Source: Parcubacteria group bacterium GW2011_GWB1_40_14 (lineage in GTDB: Bacteria; Patescibacteriota; Minisyncoccia; Terrybacterales; GWB1-40-14). From it: a stretch of DNA of 49,050 nt. The first letter of the stretch is position 1; each line of letters begins with the position of its first letter. Shown piece after piece: positions 24,074 to 33,531 of the stretch. The position numbers were made by a program, and so were the translations under genes. The DNA is taken from assembly GCA_000996085.1 (NCBI GenBank), contig LBYG01000008.1, forward strand, positions 1-49,050. Direction: 5' to 3'. The notes below the pieces were generated by a model. That model had not been told where the DNA came from, did no database searches, and saw only the letters and a program-made list of their open reading frames with translations.

Positions 24074-24118
24074 AAAAGCCCCAAATTATCCGTAAGGATA
24101 AGAGGGGCTTTTAAAAAA
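24074..24118 (-). terminator. Terminator after khpA
   Basis: AAAAGCCCC with an inner TTATCC GTAA GGATAA pairs to GGGGCTTTT. T-rich sequence on the minus strand. Confidence 0.7.
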
Positions 24119-24179
24119 TCTATTAAAATCTTACAGTTTCAACCCTTCGATAAACTCAGGGTTGCTGTAAAGCTAAACT

Positions 24180-24515
24180 TTACAGCTTTAGTTCGTCGAC
24201 TACACTCTCAACATCTTGAGAGGATGCCGCACGCATTCGATCGGGGCGAGGGCCTCGTCCACCTTCCGGCTCGTCGATCTTGAGATTTACACGAGCGTTG
24301 TTGCGCATGCCTACAATACGAAGCAATGTGCGGATGGATTTGGCAGTGCCACCGTTGCGGCCAATGATCTGACCCATATCTTCTGGGTTCACTTTGAGAG
24401 TAAGTAATACTCCCATTTCATCAACCTTGCGATCTACACTGACGTCGTCAGCGTGATCTACGATCGAACGCACTACGTAATCGAGAAACTGCTGATCATG
24501 GTGTTTTTCGGCCAT
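24180..24515 (-). CDS. khpA: KH-domain RNA-binding protein KhpA
   Basis: 111 residues. A single KH domain with the GxxG loop in IIGRNGGTAKSIRTLLR, preceded by LTLKVNPEDMGQ, is the KhpA signature. In other bacteria KhpA with KhpB binds RNA and affects cell division and small RNAs. The C-terminal tail is acidic and slightly longer than usual (EPEGGRGPRPDRMRAASS to the end). It has its own promoter (24636-24663) and a ~120-nt leader that contains an unused AAGGAGG at about 24582-24588. Codons are GC-rich, suggesting good expression. Confidence 0.92.
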   Translation of the reverse strand: MAEKHHDQQFLDYVVRSIVDHADDVSVDRKVDEMGVLLTLKVNPEDMGQIIGRNGGTAKSIRTLLRIVGMRNNARVNLKIDEPEGGRGPRPDRMRAASSQDVESVVDELKL

Positions 24516-24635
24516 ATCTTTGCAATCTGATTAACAGTAAAAAATAATTTTCATTGAAATGACTGTCGACCAATTTCCTCCTTCGCACAAGGCTTGGGAT
24601 TACACTGCAGCCATTCATCCAAATTTCTATGCAGT

Positions 24636-24663
24636 ATTATATCAAATATTTAAAATAAGTCAA
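24636..24663 (-). promoter_or_regulatory. Promoter of khpA, abutting the CCCAGCTCTAATT hairpin
   Basis: TTGACT (24658-24663), 16-bp spacer, TATAAT (24636-24641). The -35 starts right at the end of the composite repeat at 24661-24768. Confidence 0.8.
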
Positions 24664-24768
24664 CCCAGCTCTAATTTTATACCTAGAAAATACAACCTTA
24701 CCCAGATTATGTTTTCGATTTAGAAATCTTATCTAAATAACAAATTCTTTACAAAATTAGGGTTGAGC
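24661..24768 (-). terminator. Terminator/repeat between rpsP and khpA
   Basis: CAACCC...TAATTTT pairs with AAAATTAGGGTTG around a long AT-rich interior. The last codons and stop of rpsP lie in one arm. Confidence 0.55.
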
Positions 24769-25212
24769 TTCTTCTTTAACTTCTTCTGCGGATGGTTCAG
24801 CTTTTATTTCTTCAACTTCAACAGGAACTTCTTCACTTACAACTTCTTCTGCTTGCGTCTCCTCTGCAACTTCAACTTTAGGGGTTTCAACAACTACTTC
24901 TTGCGCTACCGGCGCCGCAGCTTCAACAACCGCTTCTTTAACCGGTACGGCATGCTTATGATTTTGTATTTTCTTGCCTTCAATTACTTTTGAAGAGATC
25001 AATAAATTATGAACGGTTGGAGTAGGTTTTGCGCCCTGAGATATCCAGTAAAGAACTCTTTCATTATCAAAAGCCACGTTGCCACGCTTAACATCATAGG
25101 TACCTACCTTCTCCATATATTTTCCGCGAGGCGGGCCTTTCTTCTCGGTCACAACAACACGAAACGATGGATCGTTCCTGCGGCCGACTCTTTGTAGTCT
25201 TACAATCAACAT
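24757..25212 (-). CDS. rpsP: Ribosomal protein bS16 with long acidic tail
   Basis: MLIVRLQRVGRRNDPSFRVVV and YMEKVGTYD are the bS16 core (about residues 1-80). Residues ~90-151 are an extension rich in Glu, Val, Ala and Pro with no Cys or Trp, probably disordered. bS16 is normally about 80-90 residues, so the tail nearly doubles it; such tails occur in several CPR ribosomal proteins as far as I recall. The promoter at 25230-25258 abuts repeat element copy 5. khpA follows but has its own promoter. Confidence 0.97.
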   Translation of the reverse strand: MLIVRLQRVGRRNDPSFRVVVTEKKGPPRGKYMEKVGTYDVKRGNVAFDNERVLYWISQGAKPTPTVHNLLISSKVIEGKKIQNHKHAVPVKEAVVEAAAPVAQEVVVETPKVEVAEETQAEEVVSEEVPVEVEEIKAEPSAEEVKEEAQP

Positions 25213-25229
25213 AAAATATAACGAATTTT

Positions 25230-25258
25230 AGTTTAACGTTATGAATTAAGGGTGTCAA
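25230..25258 (-). promoter_or_regulatory. rpsP promoter, abutting repeat element copy 5
   Basis: TTGACA (25253-25258), 17-bp spacer, TAAACT (25230-25235). Leader of about 11 nt or slightly more. Confidence 0.75.
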
Positions 25259-25386
25259 CCCCGCACTATTTTTACGGAACTTATATATAGCAAGGCTTCA
25301 ATCAAAAACGGTTGCGCCACTGCAAAAGTTTTGGAGTATTGCTACGCTCCAAAACTGTTAATTCGTTTAGTAAAAATAGTGCGGGG
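25259..25386 (-). repeat. TTGA-flanked promoter-associated palindromic element, copy 5
   Basis: 128 bp. Outer arms CCCCGCACTATTTTTAC and its complement, central hairpin GTTTTGGAGCGTA / ATACTCCAAAAC. TTGA flanks (minus strand) are at 25255-25258 and 25387-25390. Confidence 0.85.
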
Positions 25387-25444
25387 TCAACCCAAAAAAA
25401 TAAAAAGCTCTTCGTTTGAGAAGAGCTTTTAAAAAACAGTTGAA

Positions 25445-27358
25445 TTAGGCGTTTTGCAGTTTTGGCTTGCCGTGGGAATTCTCCTTTGGGGGCAGATCAG
25501 CAAAGATCTTTTCGAATTCTTCACGATAAACAGTCTCTTGGACAAGAAGTTTCTGAACAAGCGTTTCCAGTCTGTCTTTATACTGCGTGAGAGTTTCTCT
25601 GGCTCGTTCTCTGCCGCGATCAAGAATTTTCTTGATCTCTTCATCGATCAGTTTTGCAACCTCTTCTGAATAATTGCGCTGTTCACTAATATCACGGCCA
25701 AGGAAAATCATGGAATCGCGCTTACCAAAAGTTCGCGTGCCCAAACTTTCACTCATGCCGTACTGCATAACCATGTTTCGCGCAATTTCAGTTGCTTTTT
25801 CTATATCGTTTGAAGCGCCGGTTGTAACGTCACCGAAAATCATTCGCTCAGCTACATTACCGCCAAGCAATCCGGCGATTTGATCCTCAAACTCGGCTTG
25901 AGATCTGAGATAACGATCTTCCGTTGGAAGAGCCATAGTATAACCCAGGGTCATACCGCGGCTAATGATAGTAACTTTAGCTACCGGATCACATTTTGGA
26001 AGTATGCGCTGCACGATAGCGTGTCCGCTTTCGTGATAGGCAATAATGAGCTTCTCTGGCTCGGAAATGATCCGGCTTTTACGCTCAGGACCGGCAACCG
26101 CGCGTTCTATAGCTTCCAGAAACTCGCTCATACCGATGAGTTTAAGGTTTCTGCGGGCAGAAAGAATCGCGGCCTCATTCACTACGCCTGCAATGTCAGC
26201 ACCCGAGAAGCCGGGACACTGTCTTGCTAATTCTTCAAGATCAACTTCTTTGCTGATCAACTTGCCTCGTGCATGAACTTGGAAAATTGCAAGCCGACCT
26301 TTAAGGTCTGGCTTGTCTACGATGACCTGACGGTCAAATCTTCCGGGTCGAAGTAATGCGGGATCCAAAATATCAGGCCGGTTCGTTGCAGCCAACACGA
26401 TTATATTCGTGCTCTGCTCAAACCCGTCCATTTCAACAAGGATCTGGTTTAAGGTTTGTTCGCGTTCGTCGTGACTGCCGCCAAGACCGGATCCGCGTTG
26501 ACGTCCAACCGCATCGATCTCATCTACGAAAACAATTGCCGGACTATTTTTCCTGGCCTGCTCGAAAAGATCGCGCACGCGAGCGGCACCAACACCAACA
26601 AACATTTCAACAAATTCGGAACCCGAAATGCTGAAAAAAGAAGCACCGGCTTCTCCGGCAACCGCTCTTGCGATCAGAGTTTTTCCGCATCCCGGAGGGC
26701 CTACCAACAGAGCGCCTCTGGGCATCTTTGCGCCCAGGGTATTGAATTTCTCAGGATACTTAAGAAATTCCACTATCTCCTGAAGTTCTTGTTTTGCTTC
26801 CTCAACTCCGGCTACATCAGAAAACCTGACAGTACTTTTGCCATGAGTGTGGCGCGCACGCGAGCGGCCAAAATTCATCGCGTTATTATTCTGCTGCTGA
26901 TTTTTTTTCATAATGTACCAAAAAATTCCCAAGATAACCAAAATAGGAATGCCTACTGATATAAGCATTTGTATTAGTCCGTCGTCTGAAGGTGGTAGAC
27001 CGGAAATCGTAGGACCTTGACCTTCGTTCTGACACTTGGCTCCGGATTCAGCACAGACAGAAGTTATATCGGCTCGGATATCGGTGGTCAAAGCTCCCGG
27101 CACAGCAGACGTAACTGACGTGCCGGAACTAATATCTAAAGCCTTTTCCCCGTCTTCGGTGATTTTCAGCAAAAGTTTTCCGCTTTGCTCCTGCTCTACT
27201 TCAGTAACATACCCATCTTTTACTAAAGTCAAAAAAGAATTTTCAGCGTTATCGTAAGGGACAATTATTTCACCTTTTGAAAAAAAGCTTCCAAAAAGCA
27301 TCATTCCAAATACAATGACAAGCATTATCATAAGCATTCTTTTGGTATTGGGATTCAT
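25445..27358 (-). CDS. ftsH: ATP-dependent membrane zinc protease FtsH (copy 1)
   Basis: 637 residues. Transmembrane helix at ~8-25, an outside domain with two Cys (C101, C109), a second helix at ~130-150. The AAA+ module has Walker A GPPGCGKT (220-227), Walker B VFVDEIDA (276-283) and the second region of homology [20 protein letters not shown]. The zinc protease motif is HESGH (442-446). FtsH degrades damaged membrane proteins and short-lived regulators, as a hexamer in the inner membrane. It is followed upstream by an SPFH gene (27541-28449) and a second FtsH (28688-30763), all on the minus strand but separated by terminators. Confidence 0.97.
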   Translation of the reverse strand: MNPNTKRMLMIMLVIVFGMMLFGSFFSKGEIIVPYDNAENSFLTLVKDGYVTEVEQEQSGKLLLKITEDGEKALDISSGTSVTSAVPGALTTDIRADITSVCAESGAKCQNEGQGPTISGLPPSDDGLIQMLISVGIPILVILGIFWYIMKKNQQQNNNAMNFGRSRARHTHGKSTVRFSDVAGVEEAKQELQEIVEFLKYPEKFNTLGAKMPRGALLVGPPGCGKTLIARAVAGEAGASFFSISGSEFVEMFVGVGAARVRDLFEQARKNSPAIVFVDEIDAVGRQRGSGLGGSHDEREQTLNQILVEMDGFEQSTNIIVLAATNRPDILDPALLRPGRFDRQVIVDKPDLKGRLAIFQVHARGKLISKEVDLEELARQCPGFSGADIAGVVNEAAILSARRNLKLIGMSEFLEAIERAVAGPERKSRIISEPEKLIIAYHESGHAIVQRILPKCDPVAKVTIISRGMTLGYTMALPTEDRYLRSQAEFEDQIAGLLGGNVAERMIFGDVTTGASNDIEKATEIARNMVMQYGMSESLGTRTFGKRDSMIFLGRDISEQRNYSEEVAKLIDEEIKKILDRGRERARETLTQYKDRLETLVQKLLVQETVYREEFEKIFADLPPKENSHGKPKLQNA

Positions 27359-27457
27359 GGACGCCTCGCCTTTTTATTTCAACGTGCTCAAAGTTTGGGG
27401 TTAATATAACATAAGATAAAGAAAAGGCAATATGTCTTACGGTGTTTTTTCAAATTA

Positions 27458-27530
27458 AAATCCCGATTTTTTGAATCGGGATTTATTTTAATTAAAATTA
27501 AAAACCCAAACCGGTTAGTTTGGGTTTATT
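27458..27530 (-). terminator. Tandem terminators after the SPFH gene
   Basis: Hairpins AAATCCCGATT / AATCGGGATTT and AAACCCAAAC / GTTTGGGTTT, each with T-rich sequence on the minus strand. Confidence 0.75.
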
Positions 27531-27540
27531 TACTAATTAT

Positions 27541-28449
27541 TTATGGCTTATCTTTTTCTAGATCCTCAAGCAATGTGGTCGGATCCACGATTATGCCTTC
27601 ACCGCTTGGCATGATGGCGATCTTAATGTTGTCTGCCAGCTTCTGCAAAGCCTGAAACTGAATCAACATCGGCGTCAACGATTTAGCTAGGGCCTCGTTG
27701 GCCAAAGCCTGACCTTGGGCTTCGATGCTCAAAGCGTCAGCCTTACCCCTGGCAACTTCCCTGGCCTGCTCGGCTTCGTGTCTCCTCTGCATAATGCGCT
27801 GCTCCTCACGCAAAGTATTTTGCGTAGCGATCTGCGCTTCCTCAATGGCTTTATCAAAGTCTGCGCTAAATGTTATATCGTCAATAAGCACATCAACGAG
27901 CGTAATTGAATACTGATCCAATTCTTTCCTGAGTTTACTGGCCACGTCCTTACCAAGCTTTTCGCGTTCTGGCTGAACATCCAACGCTTCATACTTAACT
28001 ACTTCGTCCTTCAGGATATTTTTTACGCGAGGAACGATGATCACTTCATAATAATTAGGACCTACATTCCGGTACAGCGTCTGGACGTTCTCCGGCGCAA
28101 CCTGGAAGTTAACGCTGACGTTAGTGAGAAATATTTTCTGGTTTTCCTTACTGTCTGAATCAAGCGATTCAAATGAACCATTCTGAATCTGAATGTTGGC
28201 TAGCTGCATATCTTGCCACGGAGCAATGACCTGCAAACCCTCACCGAATTGACCGGTAATTGCGCCGAAATTGTAGACAACTCCCACCCACCCTGAATCA
28301 ATTGTCTTAACCGAACTGAACAGCGTAATGACAAGAGCGCCTGACGCAAGACCAATTAAAACTATTTTTTTATATTGCAGGTCTTTCACAAAAAAAATGA
28401 CTCCGATGCCTCCCAAAACCACAGCAATAATTATCATGATCCAAAACAT
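27541..28449 (-). CDS. SPFH/prohibitin-family membrane protein
   Basis: 302 residues from ATG 28447-28449 (AAAGGAG 7 nt upstream; a longer frame to 28491 lacks this). Two N-terminal hydrophobic segments (about 3-20 and 28-45) precede the SPFH domain (SGWVGVVYNFGAITGQFGEGL, FQVAPENVQTLYRNVGPNYYEVIIVP). A coiled coil rich in Glu/Gln/Arg/Ala spans ~200-255, and the tail is hydrophobic then acidic. Prohibitin-like proteins (HflK/HflC, PHB) form rings around FtsH and moderate it. Being sandwiched between two FtsH genes makes the same role very likely here. Confidence 0.93.
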   Translation of the reverse strand: MFWIMIIIAVVLGGIGVIFFVKDLQYKKIVLIGLASGALVITLFSSVKTIDSGWVGVVYNFGAITGQFGEGLQVIAPWQDMQLANIQIQNGSFESLDSDSKENQKIFLTNVSVNFQVAPENVQTLYRNVGPNYYEVIIVPRVKNILKDEVVKYEALDVQPEREKLGKDVASKLRKELDQYSITLVDVLIDDITFSADFDKAIEEAQIATQNTLREEQRIMQRRHEAEQAREVARGKADALSIEAQGQALANEALAKSLTPMLIQFQALQKLADNIKIAIMPSGEGIIVDPTTLLEDLEKDKP

Positions 28450-28649
28450 TTCATGCTCCTTTCTATTAGTGCTGACCTTTAACGCGCACAAACACTTGTT
28501 AACGCGCCGATTAGCGTGATTACAAAGAACCGAACGATTTAAATTATGTTTAACAAATACCTAATTTTTTGTCAACCCAGTTAAAAACCTATCAATAAGC
28601 TTTTGGTTAGGCTTTAATATAAAACATTTCAGACGATTTGGAAATAAAA

Positions 28650-28678
28650 AAGAAATCCTCCGAGTTAATCGGAGGATA
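28650..28678 (-). terminator. Terminator after ftsH copy 2
   Basis: ATCCTCCGA GTTA(A) TCGGAGGAT, then TTTCTTTTTT on the minus strand. Confidence 0.8.
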
Positions 28679-28687
28679 AATTTATAT

Positions 28688-30763
28688 TTACGTAGGCAAT
28701 GCGGAAGTTTCTTCCTTGTCATCATCAACAGTTTCAGATTTCTGAAATAATCTGGCTTCAGTGTTCTTAACTGCTTCGGTGCCTGCAAAATTCTTGATGA
28801 ACTCTTTGATAAGTGCTTCACCTTCAAGTGTTTCAGCCCTTATAACTTCTGCAACAAGCCCCTCAAAACCAACCATATTGTCTTCAATGGCATGGCGTGC
28901 CGTATCTTTAGCCTGGTTGATAATGATAGCGATATTGTTATCTATCTTATCCTGCGTTTCCTGACTGAAACTACGAATAAGGTTATTCTCTTCAATATCG
29001 TATGTTCTAGTGGGCAAGTCATCACCCATGGCAAAATCGGTAACCATGCGCCGGGCCAAACGAGTAGCTTGTTTTAAATCGCTGCTTGGGCCAGTAGTAA
29101 TATCGCCTTTGAGAAGAATATCTTCAGCCACAAAACCGCCGTAATCGCTTGCAAGTTCAACCAAGAGATCGCTTTTGCTTTGCAGTAAAATATCACGGTC
29201 TGGCGTATACCAGGTCAAGCCTAAGGCGCGACCACGAGCCACAATGCTTATTTTATCGGGTATAGCATAACCCCTACTTGCAAAGAAACGCGCCACCGCA
29301 TGGCCACATTCATGCCAAGCGATCAATTTCTTCTCTGATTCCGTAAGAAGACGGGTCTTCTTTTCCGGACCGGCAACAATTCTATCTATGGCATCATCGA
29401 TATCTTTTGACAATATTTCATTGCCGTTCCTACGTGAAGCAAGTATGGCTGCCTCGTTCAAAACGTTTGCCAAATCAGCGCCAGAGAACCCCGGCGTTCT
29501 TTTGGCGATATCATATAGCTTAACCGCTTTGGCCAATTTCTTTCCCTTAGCGTGCACCTTAAGAATAGCTACACGACCCTTACGATCAGGAATGTCTACC
29601 ATAACTTGGCGGTCAAAACGACCTGGACGCAAAAGGCTTGGATCAAGAACATCTGGCCGGTTTGTGGCGCCTATGATCATTACACCATTTCTAATGTCAA
29701 ACCCATCCATTTCATGAAGAAGGGCGTTAAGTGTCTGAGCATACTCATCGCCGCCACCACCCATGGTTTGACTGCCGCGTTTTCGTCCAACCGCATCGAT
29801 CTCATCTATGAACACCACGCAAGGCGAATTGGCCCGCGCTGTTTCAAAAAGTTTCCTGATACGCGATGAACCAACGCCCACAAACATCTCAACAAAATCA
29901 GAACCGTTCGCTGAAAAGAACGGAACCCTAGCTGTACCCGCAACGGCTCTAGCAAGAAGGGTCTTGCCAGTACCGGGAGGACCGATAAGCAAGACACCTC
30001 TTGGCATACGCGCGCCAAGAGAAGTAAACTTCTCAGGATTTTTTAGGAAGTCCACGACTTCTTCAAGTTCAATCTTAGCCTCGTCCACTCCGGCAACATC
30101 TTTAAAGGTCACCTGTTCGATGCTAACACGCGAAGCGCCTGGGTTATCTGAAGATGACTGATGACCAGTCTGATTCTTATTTTTATCTTCGAATTTACGC
30201 CCATTGTTCGTGGGTGGATTGCTTCTAAGACGCCCAACAAACCGTAATATTAAAAAAATCCCACCTAAAAGCAACCCAAACATTAGAAAGCTAGATATTG
30301 GATTTCCGGGCTGCGGAGGCGGCGGAACTTTTTCCTCCTCTTTAATAATCTCGTACTCAAAGCGATTGGCGTCCGTAATAACTATTCCTTCTAGCGGCAA
30401 CAGATCAACCTTCAAATCCGTATTATTTGGTATATAAACAGATTCCTGAATATCATTTTTCAGTGTAACGATAAGCGTGACACCCCTTGCCACAACCTTC
30501 TTCACTTCACCATTTCTTATCTGATCATAAAGTTTTGTGAGAGGTTCCGTGCGAGGCGGACAATTTCGGCCACTGCATGGCACCGGAGTTGCGTATGAAT
30601 CAAACGTAGGTTGCGCGGTTGGATATGATTCTGTCTTTGGAGTGAGTTGATAAGAAGAACTTATTCCAACGGTTAAAACACGTAATACAAAAAAAGAAAA
30701 AATAACAGAAAAGGTTATGAGCAATATGATCACTAAGTCTTTAGGAATATTCGGGTGTTTCAC
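28688..30763 (-). CDS. ftsH: ATP-dependent membrane zinc protease FtsH (copy 2, divergent)
   Basis: 691 residues. Helix at ~9-31, a Pro/Thr/Ser-rich outside domain with C63 and C68, a second helix at ~157-175, then a Gln/Asn-rich cytoplasmic linker. AAA+ module with GPPGTGKT (261-268), VVFIDEIDA, and [20 protein letters not shown]. The protease motif is HECGH (484-488), with Cys where Ser or Ala is usual. The outside domain and the N-terminal 150 residues differ strongly from copy 1, so the two FtsH proteins may take different substrates or form mixed hexamers with the SPFH partner. Confidence 0.96.
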   Translation of the reverse strand: MKHPNIPKDLVIILLITFSVIFSFFVLRVLTVGISSSYQLTPKTESYPTAQPTFDSYATPVPCSGRNCPPRTEPLTKLYDQIRNGEVKKVVARGVTLIVTLKNDIQESVYIPNNTDLKVDLLPLEGIVITDANRFEYEIIKEEEKVPPPPQPGNPISSFLMFGLLLGGIFLILRFVGRLRSNPPTNNGRKFEDKNKNQTGHQSSSDNPGASRVSIEQVTFKDVAGVDEAKIELEEVVDFLKNPEKFTSLGARMPRGVLLIGPPGTGKTLLARAVAGTARVPFFSANGSDFVEMFVGVGSSRIRKLFETARANSPCVVFIDEIDAVGRKRGSQTMGGGGDEYAQTLNALLHEMDGFDIRNGVMIIGATNRPDVLDPSLLRPGRFDRQVMVDIPDRKGRVAILKVHAKGKKLAKAVKLYDIAKRTPGFSGADLANVLNEAAILASRRNGNEILSKDIDDAIDRIVAGPEKKTRLLTESEKKLIAWHECGHAVARFFASRGYAIPDKISIVARGRALGLTWYTPDRDILLQSKSDLLVELASDYGGFVAEDILLKGDITTGPSSDLKQATRLARRMVTDFAMGDDLPTRTYDIEENNLIRSFSQETQDKIDNNIAIIINQAKDTARHAIEDNMVGFEGLVAEVIRAETLEGEALIKEFIKNFAGTEAVKNTEARLFQKSETVDDDKEETSALPT

Positions 30764-30829
30764 GCGTCATCCCTCATTCTATATTGTAAAGATGCTTATT
30801 TTACAAAAAGCATACCATCATCTAATAAA

Positions 30830-30876
30830 AAATCAACCCCGTTAGAAATCCGCCCTGTCGCAAACTCTAACGGGGC
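30830..30876 (-). terminator. Terminator with CCCCGTTAGA-type stem
   Basis: CCCCGTTAGA pairs with TCTAACGGGG. The minus strand continues TTGATTTTTTATT. It terminates the gene at 30923-31282. Confidence 0.7.
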
Positions 30877-30922
30877 AAGGCCCTTTACTCATTATCAAAA
30901 AATCCCAATGATATACAAAATT

Positions 30923-31282
30923 TTATTCGAAAGGATTGGTTTCTATCTCAGGCTTAAACATGTTTACAAACTCCATCTTATATTCTTCTCCGAAACACGC
31001 TTGCATAGCTCCCGCTACATTAAAATGTGCGTCAAATGGTTTAGTGTCTTGAGGGGGATGTATTTCAAGCCTGCTTCCCCTATTATCTATAATAAAACCT
31101 TCCCCTAGCATGGCTTTTAGTTTTTCAACAAATTGTTGTGGGATAAAATTCCCTGAAGAGCCGTATCCTTCAAAATTAACAGTATATTCATGTTCGTGTC
31201 CCGGTCCTGCCCAGGCAACCCAGGATTTTGGTTTGGCCTGTTCTCTTCCCTCAAGATTTTTTGATAATTCAGGATTTTCCAT
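30923..31282 (-). CDS. Uncharacterised 119-residue protein
   Basis: A soluble acidic protein; family not recognised. It has a disordered, charged start and then a compact domain (SWVAWAGPGHEHEYTVNFEG, FVEKLKAMLGEGFIID, RLEIHPP, VAGAMQACFGEEYKMEF). Its ATG abuts the inverted repeat element at 31283-31420, leaving no Shine-Dalgarno, so translation may rely on the element's structure or on coupling. Whether the repeat arrived after the gene is unclear. Confidence 0.6.
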   Translation of the reverse strand: MENPELSKNLEGREQAKPKSWVAWAGPGHEHEYTVNFEGYGSSGNFIPQQFVEKLKAMLGEGFIIDNRGSRLEIHPPQDTKPFDAHFNVAGAMQACFGEEYKMEFVNMFKPEIETNPFE

Positions 31283-31420
31283 ACCAGGTAGTAGAAATTA
31301 GACTAATTTATCTATAAAATAGCGAATTTCTAATTAAAATTAATTATTAAAAATTTTATTAACTTAACCAGGTATTTTTGTTCCGCAAAGCGGAACGGTC
31401 TAATTTTCACTACCTGGCAT
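31283..31420. repeat. Long ACCAGGTAGT element, copy 1
   Basis: About 138 bp with arms ACCAGGTAGTAGAAATTAGA and its near-complement at the far end, an inner TTCCGCAAAGCGGAA hairpin and an internal ACCAGGTA. Nearly identical to 42341-42478. The left end abuts a CAT (a start codon on the minus strand). Confidence 0.85.
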
Positions 31421-31422
31421 AA

Positions 31423-32109
31423 TTATTGCCACGCTTTTTCTTCTAATGCCCTCTGTGCGGCATTCCGCTGCGCTTCCTGTTTACTGGCGCCTTCGCCTTC
31501 GGCAATCAAATCTTCTCCCAAATAAACACCTATACGAAAATGCTTATCATGGTCAGGACCCCATTGCGCAAGAACTTCATAGCTTGGTGTAACTCCTTCT
31601 TTATCCTGAGCGATCTCCTGAAACAAACTTTTAGAATCCTGAAATAATTTGTCCTCTATTATTATAGGAAGCTTGGGAAGAATAAACTGAGAAATAAATT
31701 TTCTTGCGCTTTCAATACCTTGATCCAAATAAATTGCCCCGATTATTGCCTCAAGAGCATTGGCCAGTATAACTTGCCTGGCTCTGCCGGTATCCTTGGT
31801 CTCACCTCGCGACAATAATAAATGTTCGTTAACATCAATTTCTGTGGCAATTCTGCTTAACATCTGACTATTGACCAGACTTGCGCGCCACGCGGTAAGA
31901 TCTCCTTCAGGATTTTTAAAATTGTTAAATAAATACTCGGTCACTACTATTTCTAAAACAGCGTCTCCCAAAAATTCGAGACGCTCATTGTGTCCCAGCT
32001 TCCGATCAGTATGCTCATTGCTGTATGAACGATGGGTTAGAGCTTCAAGAAGAAAATCTTTATTTATAAAAGTTATACCTATCTTTTTCTCTAAAGATGA
32101 CAGATCCAT
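31423..32109 (-). CDS. rnc: Ribonuclease III
   Basis: 228 residues from ATG 32107-32109 (MDLSSLEKKIGITF). An upstream extension to 32154 would encode only the palindromic repeat and is rejected. The catalytic signature is NERLEFLGDAVLE, with the second acidic site in ALEAIIGAIYLDQG. A C-terminal double-stranded RNA-binding domain follows from about residue 155 (SYEVLAQWGPDHDKHF, then EGEGASKQEAQRNAAQRALE). It should cleave pre-rRNA stems such as the one around 16S in this window. Upstream on the same strand is nusB-nudix, a common neighbour set in CPR genomes. Confidence 0.96.
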   Translation of the reverse strand: MDLSSLEKKIGITFINKDFLLEALTHRSYSNEHTDRKLGHNERLEFLGDAVLEIVVTEYLFNNFKNPEGDLTAWRASLVNSQMLSRIATEIDVNEHLLLSRGETKDTGRARQVILANALEAIIGAIYLDQGIESARKFISQFILPKLPIIIEDKLFQDSKSLFQEIAQDKEGVTPSYEVLAQWGPDHDKHFRIGVYLGEDLIAEGEGASKQEAQRNAAQRALEEKAWQ

Positions 32110-32232
32110 TAAAAAATAAAAAATCAAAAAGCAAAATGAAAAATGACAAATCAAAATCTAAAAATAAATGGTTTTGGTTATTTTTAAATTTTAATATGTG
32201 ATTTTAATATTTGATATTTAATTTTTGATATT
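32110..32232. repeat. AT-rich palindromic repeat (CAAATC...GATTTG family)
   Basis: Long AT-rich inverted repeat with a TTTGGTTATT centre, between rnc and nusB-nudix. It belongs to the same loose family as 38343-38433, 41020-41138 and the 16S insert. Confidence 0.65.
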
Positions 32233-33109
32233 AAGATAATATTTCTCTCGTCTTCTCAAGTATACCGTCAAGATCATGATAATAATCTCCCGGAGCGGGA
32301 TCTTTAATAGAAACCCATCGCGTTTCAACTATCTTACTGTTTTCTGAGGGTTCTATTTTATCGGTTTTAGTTTCAACGATAAAATAAGTTATTTTCCTCT
32401 TGCTTTTTCCTTTAGAGGTGCTTTTTGAAACGTATTCAATGTCGCCTACGGCTTCGCCCACGGTTATATCAGTTATACCTATTTCTTTTTTAAGTTCTCT
32501 TTTTAATGCGGTAGCAGAATTTTTGTCCTTCAGAGTTAAATGACCTTTGGGAAAAACCCAAAAACCATATTTATCTTTAAGCCACAAAACTTTTATATCT
32601 TTATCATTATGATTTATTACTGCGGCGCCAACCAACAATTCTTCCGGCAGATCTTCATCAGGTTTCGTCTTGATGTGATCCTTCATTGGCTCGCCTATCT
32701 CGCGATAAATTGTTCCCAAAACGCCGTTAATAAATTTACCCGAGGTTTCTCCTCCAAAAGATTTGGCCAATTCTATGCTTTCATTTATTGCGACTTTTGG
32801 CGGAACAGCATTTCGATCTCCGAACAAAAGCTCGTAAATCCCTACGCGAAGAACGTTCCGGTCTACCATGGCTATCTGTTCAAGCGGCCACTCCGGAGCC
32901 GCTTTTTCGATTATGGTATCTATTTCTTTCTTCTTATCCAAAACTCCGTTAACAAGCATTTTTACAAATCCCTCTTCTTCAAGTCCCGGACCAAACTCTG
33001 TGATCACGTACTCAACAGCTGCATCAATTTTTTCATTATTACAGCCGTTAAAATCCCACTTATAGAGGGCTTGCATCGCTAAAGATCGCGCTAGATGACG
33101 ATTGGCCAT
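32231..33109 (-). CDS. nusB: NusB fused to a Nudix domain
   Basis: 292 residues. Residues 1-142 are NusB (HLARSLAMQALYKWDF; AIMV-type core QIAMVDRNVLRVGIYELL; PPKVAINESIELAKSFGGETSGKFINGVLG), the antitermination factor that joins NusE on BoxA of rRNA leaders. Residues ~155-292 are a Nudix-like domain (GFWVFPKGHLTLKDK, then ALKRELKKEIGI). In its Nudix box the first Glu and one Glu of the REUXEE core are Lys, so it is probably weak or inactive as a hydrolase. Such fusions are, as far as I recall, seen in Parcubacteria. Why rRNA antitermination should be joined to a Nudix domain is unknown. Confidence 0.92.
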   Translation of the reverse strand: MANRHLARSLAMQALYKWDFNGCNNEKIDAAVEYVITEFGPGLEEEGFVKMLVNGVLDKKKEIDTIIEKAAPEWPLEQIAMVDRNVLRVGIYELLFGDRNAVPPKVAINESIELAKSFGGETSGKFINGVLGTIYREIGEPMKDHIKTKPDEDLPEELLVGAAVINHNDKDIKVLWLKDKYGFWVFPKGHLTLKDKNSATALKRELKKEIGITDITVGEAVGDIEYVSKSTSKGKSKRKITYFIVETKTDKIEPSENSKIVETRWVSIKDPAPGDYYHDLDGILEKTREILS

Positions 33110-33234
33110 GCCGTTGTTGCTCCTGACCCATTCGACAAGCTCAGGGTCATCCTTACGGATGAGCTCTCAAAGAAGAGCGACCTGTGGTGAGCCCGTCGAA
33201 CCAAGTCGAAGGATTTCATTATCAAAAATAAAAA
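33110..33234. repeat. TTCGACAAGCTCAGGG repeats between nusB and rpmF
   Basis: A CCATTCGACAAGCTCAGGGT unit at 33127-33147, a CATCC TTAC GGATG hairpin, GCTCT / AGAGC arms, and AAGTCGAAGGATTTCATTAT at 33205-33224, which recurs at 33547-33565 on the other side of rpmF. Confidence 0.65.
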
Positions 33235-33489
33235 TTAGGCACCGGTCTTACCCATAGCCTGAGCTACTTTAGCTTCCCTATCCTGACGTTTTTTATCTCT
33301 TTTAGTTTTTTTAGCTAAAGGATTAAAAACTTCTCGAGAGCCGTAAAAGCCGCAACTCATACAAACTCTGTGAGGTAATATCATTTTACCACAATGAGAA
33401 CATTGGACTAAATTTGACGGAGTTAAGGCGTGATGGCTTCGACGTCGATTTCGCCTACCGCTTGTGTGTCTTTGTTTTGGTACTGGCAT
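33235..33489 (-). CDS. rpmF: Ribosomal protein bL32
   Basis: 84 residues, MPVPKQRHTSGRRNRRRSHH followed by the zinc ribbon CSHCGKMILPHRVCMSCGFY and a Lys/Arg-rich tail slightly longer than the usual 55-65. The start is ATG 33487-33489; frames continuing upstream are made of repeat sequence. A hairpin (CATTGTTGC / GCAACAATG, 33491-33531 on the plus strand) ends about 2 nt before the ATG and hides the translation start region, a plausible site of control. Confidence 0.95.
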   Translation of the reverse strand: MPVPKQRHTSGRRNRRRSHHALTPSNLVQCSHCGKMILPHRVCMSCGFYGSREVFNPLAKKTKRDKKRQDREAKVAQAMGKTGA

Positions 33490-33490
33490 G

Positions 33491-33531
33491 CCATTGTTGC
33501 CTGCGAACATCGCGAGCGACTGCAACAATGT
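33491..33531 (-). promoter_or_regulatory. Hairpin over the rpmF translation start region
   Basis: Arms CATTGTTGC and GCAACAATG enclose a 22-nt loop containing GCGATGTTCGC. The stem ends at the rpmF initiation region, so it may modulate translation. Confidence 0.5.

Noticed and set aside
32110-32154. Upstream extension of rnc
   Set aside because: It is translated repeat sequence; RNase III begins at MDLSSLEKK.
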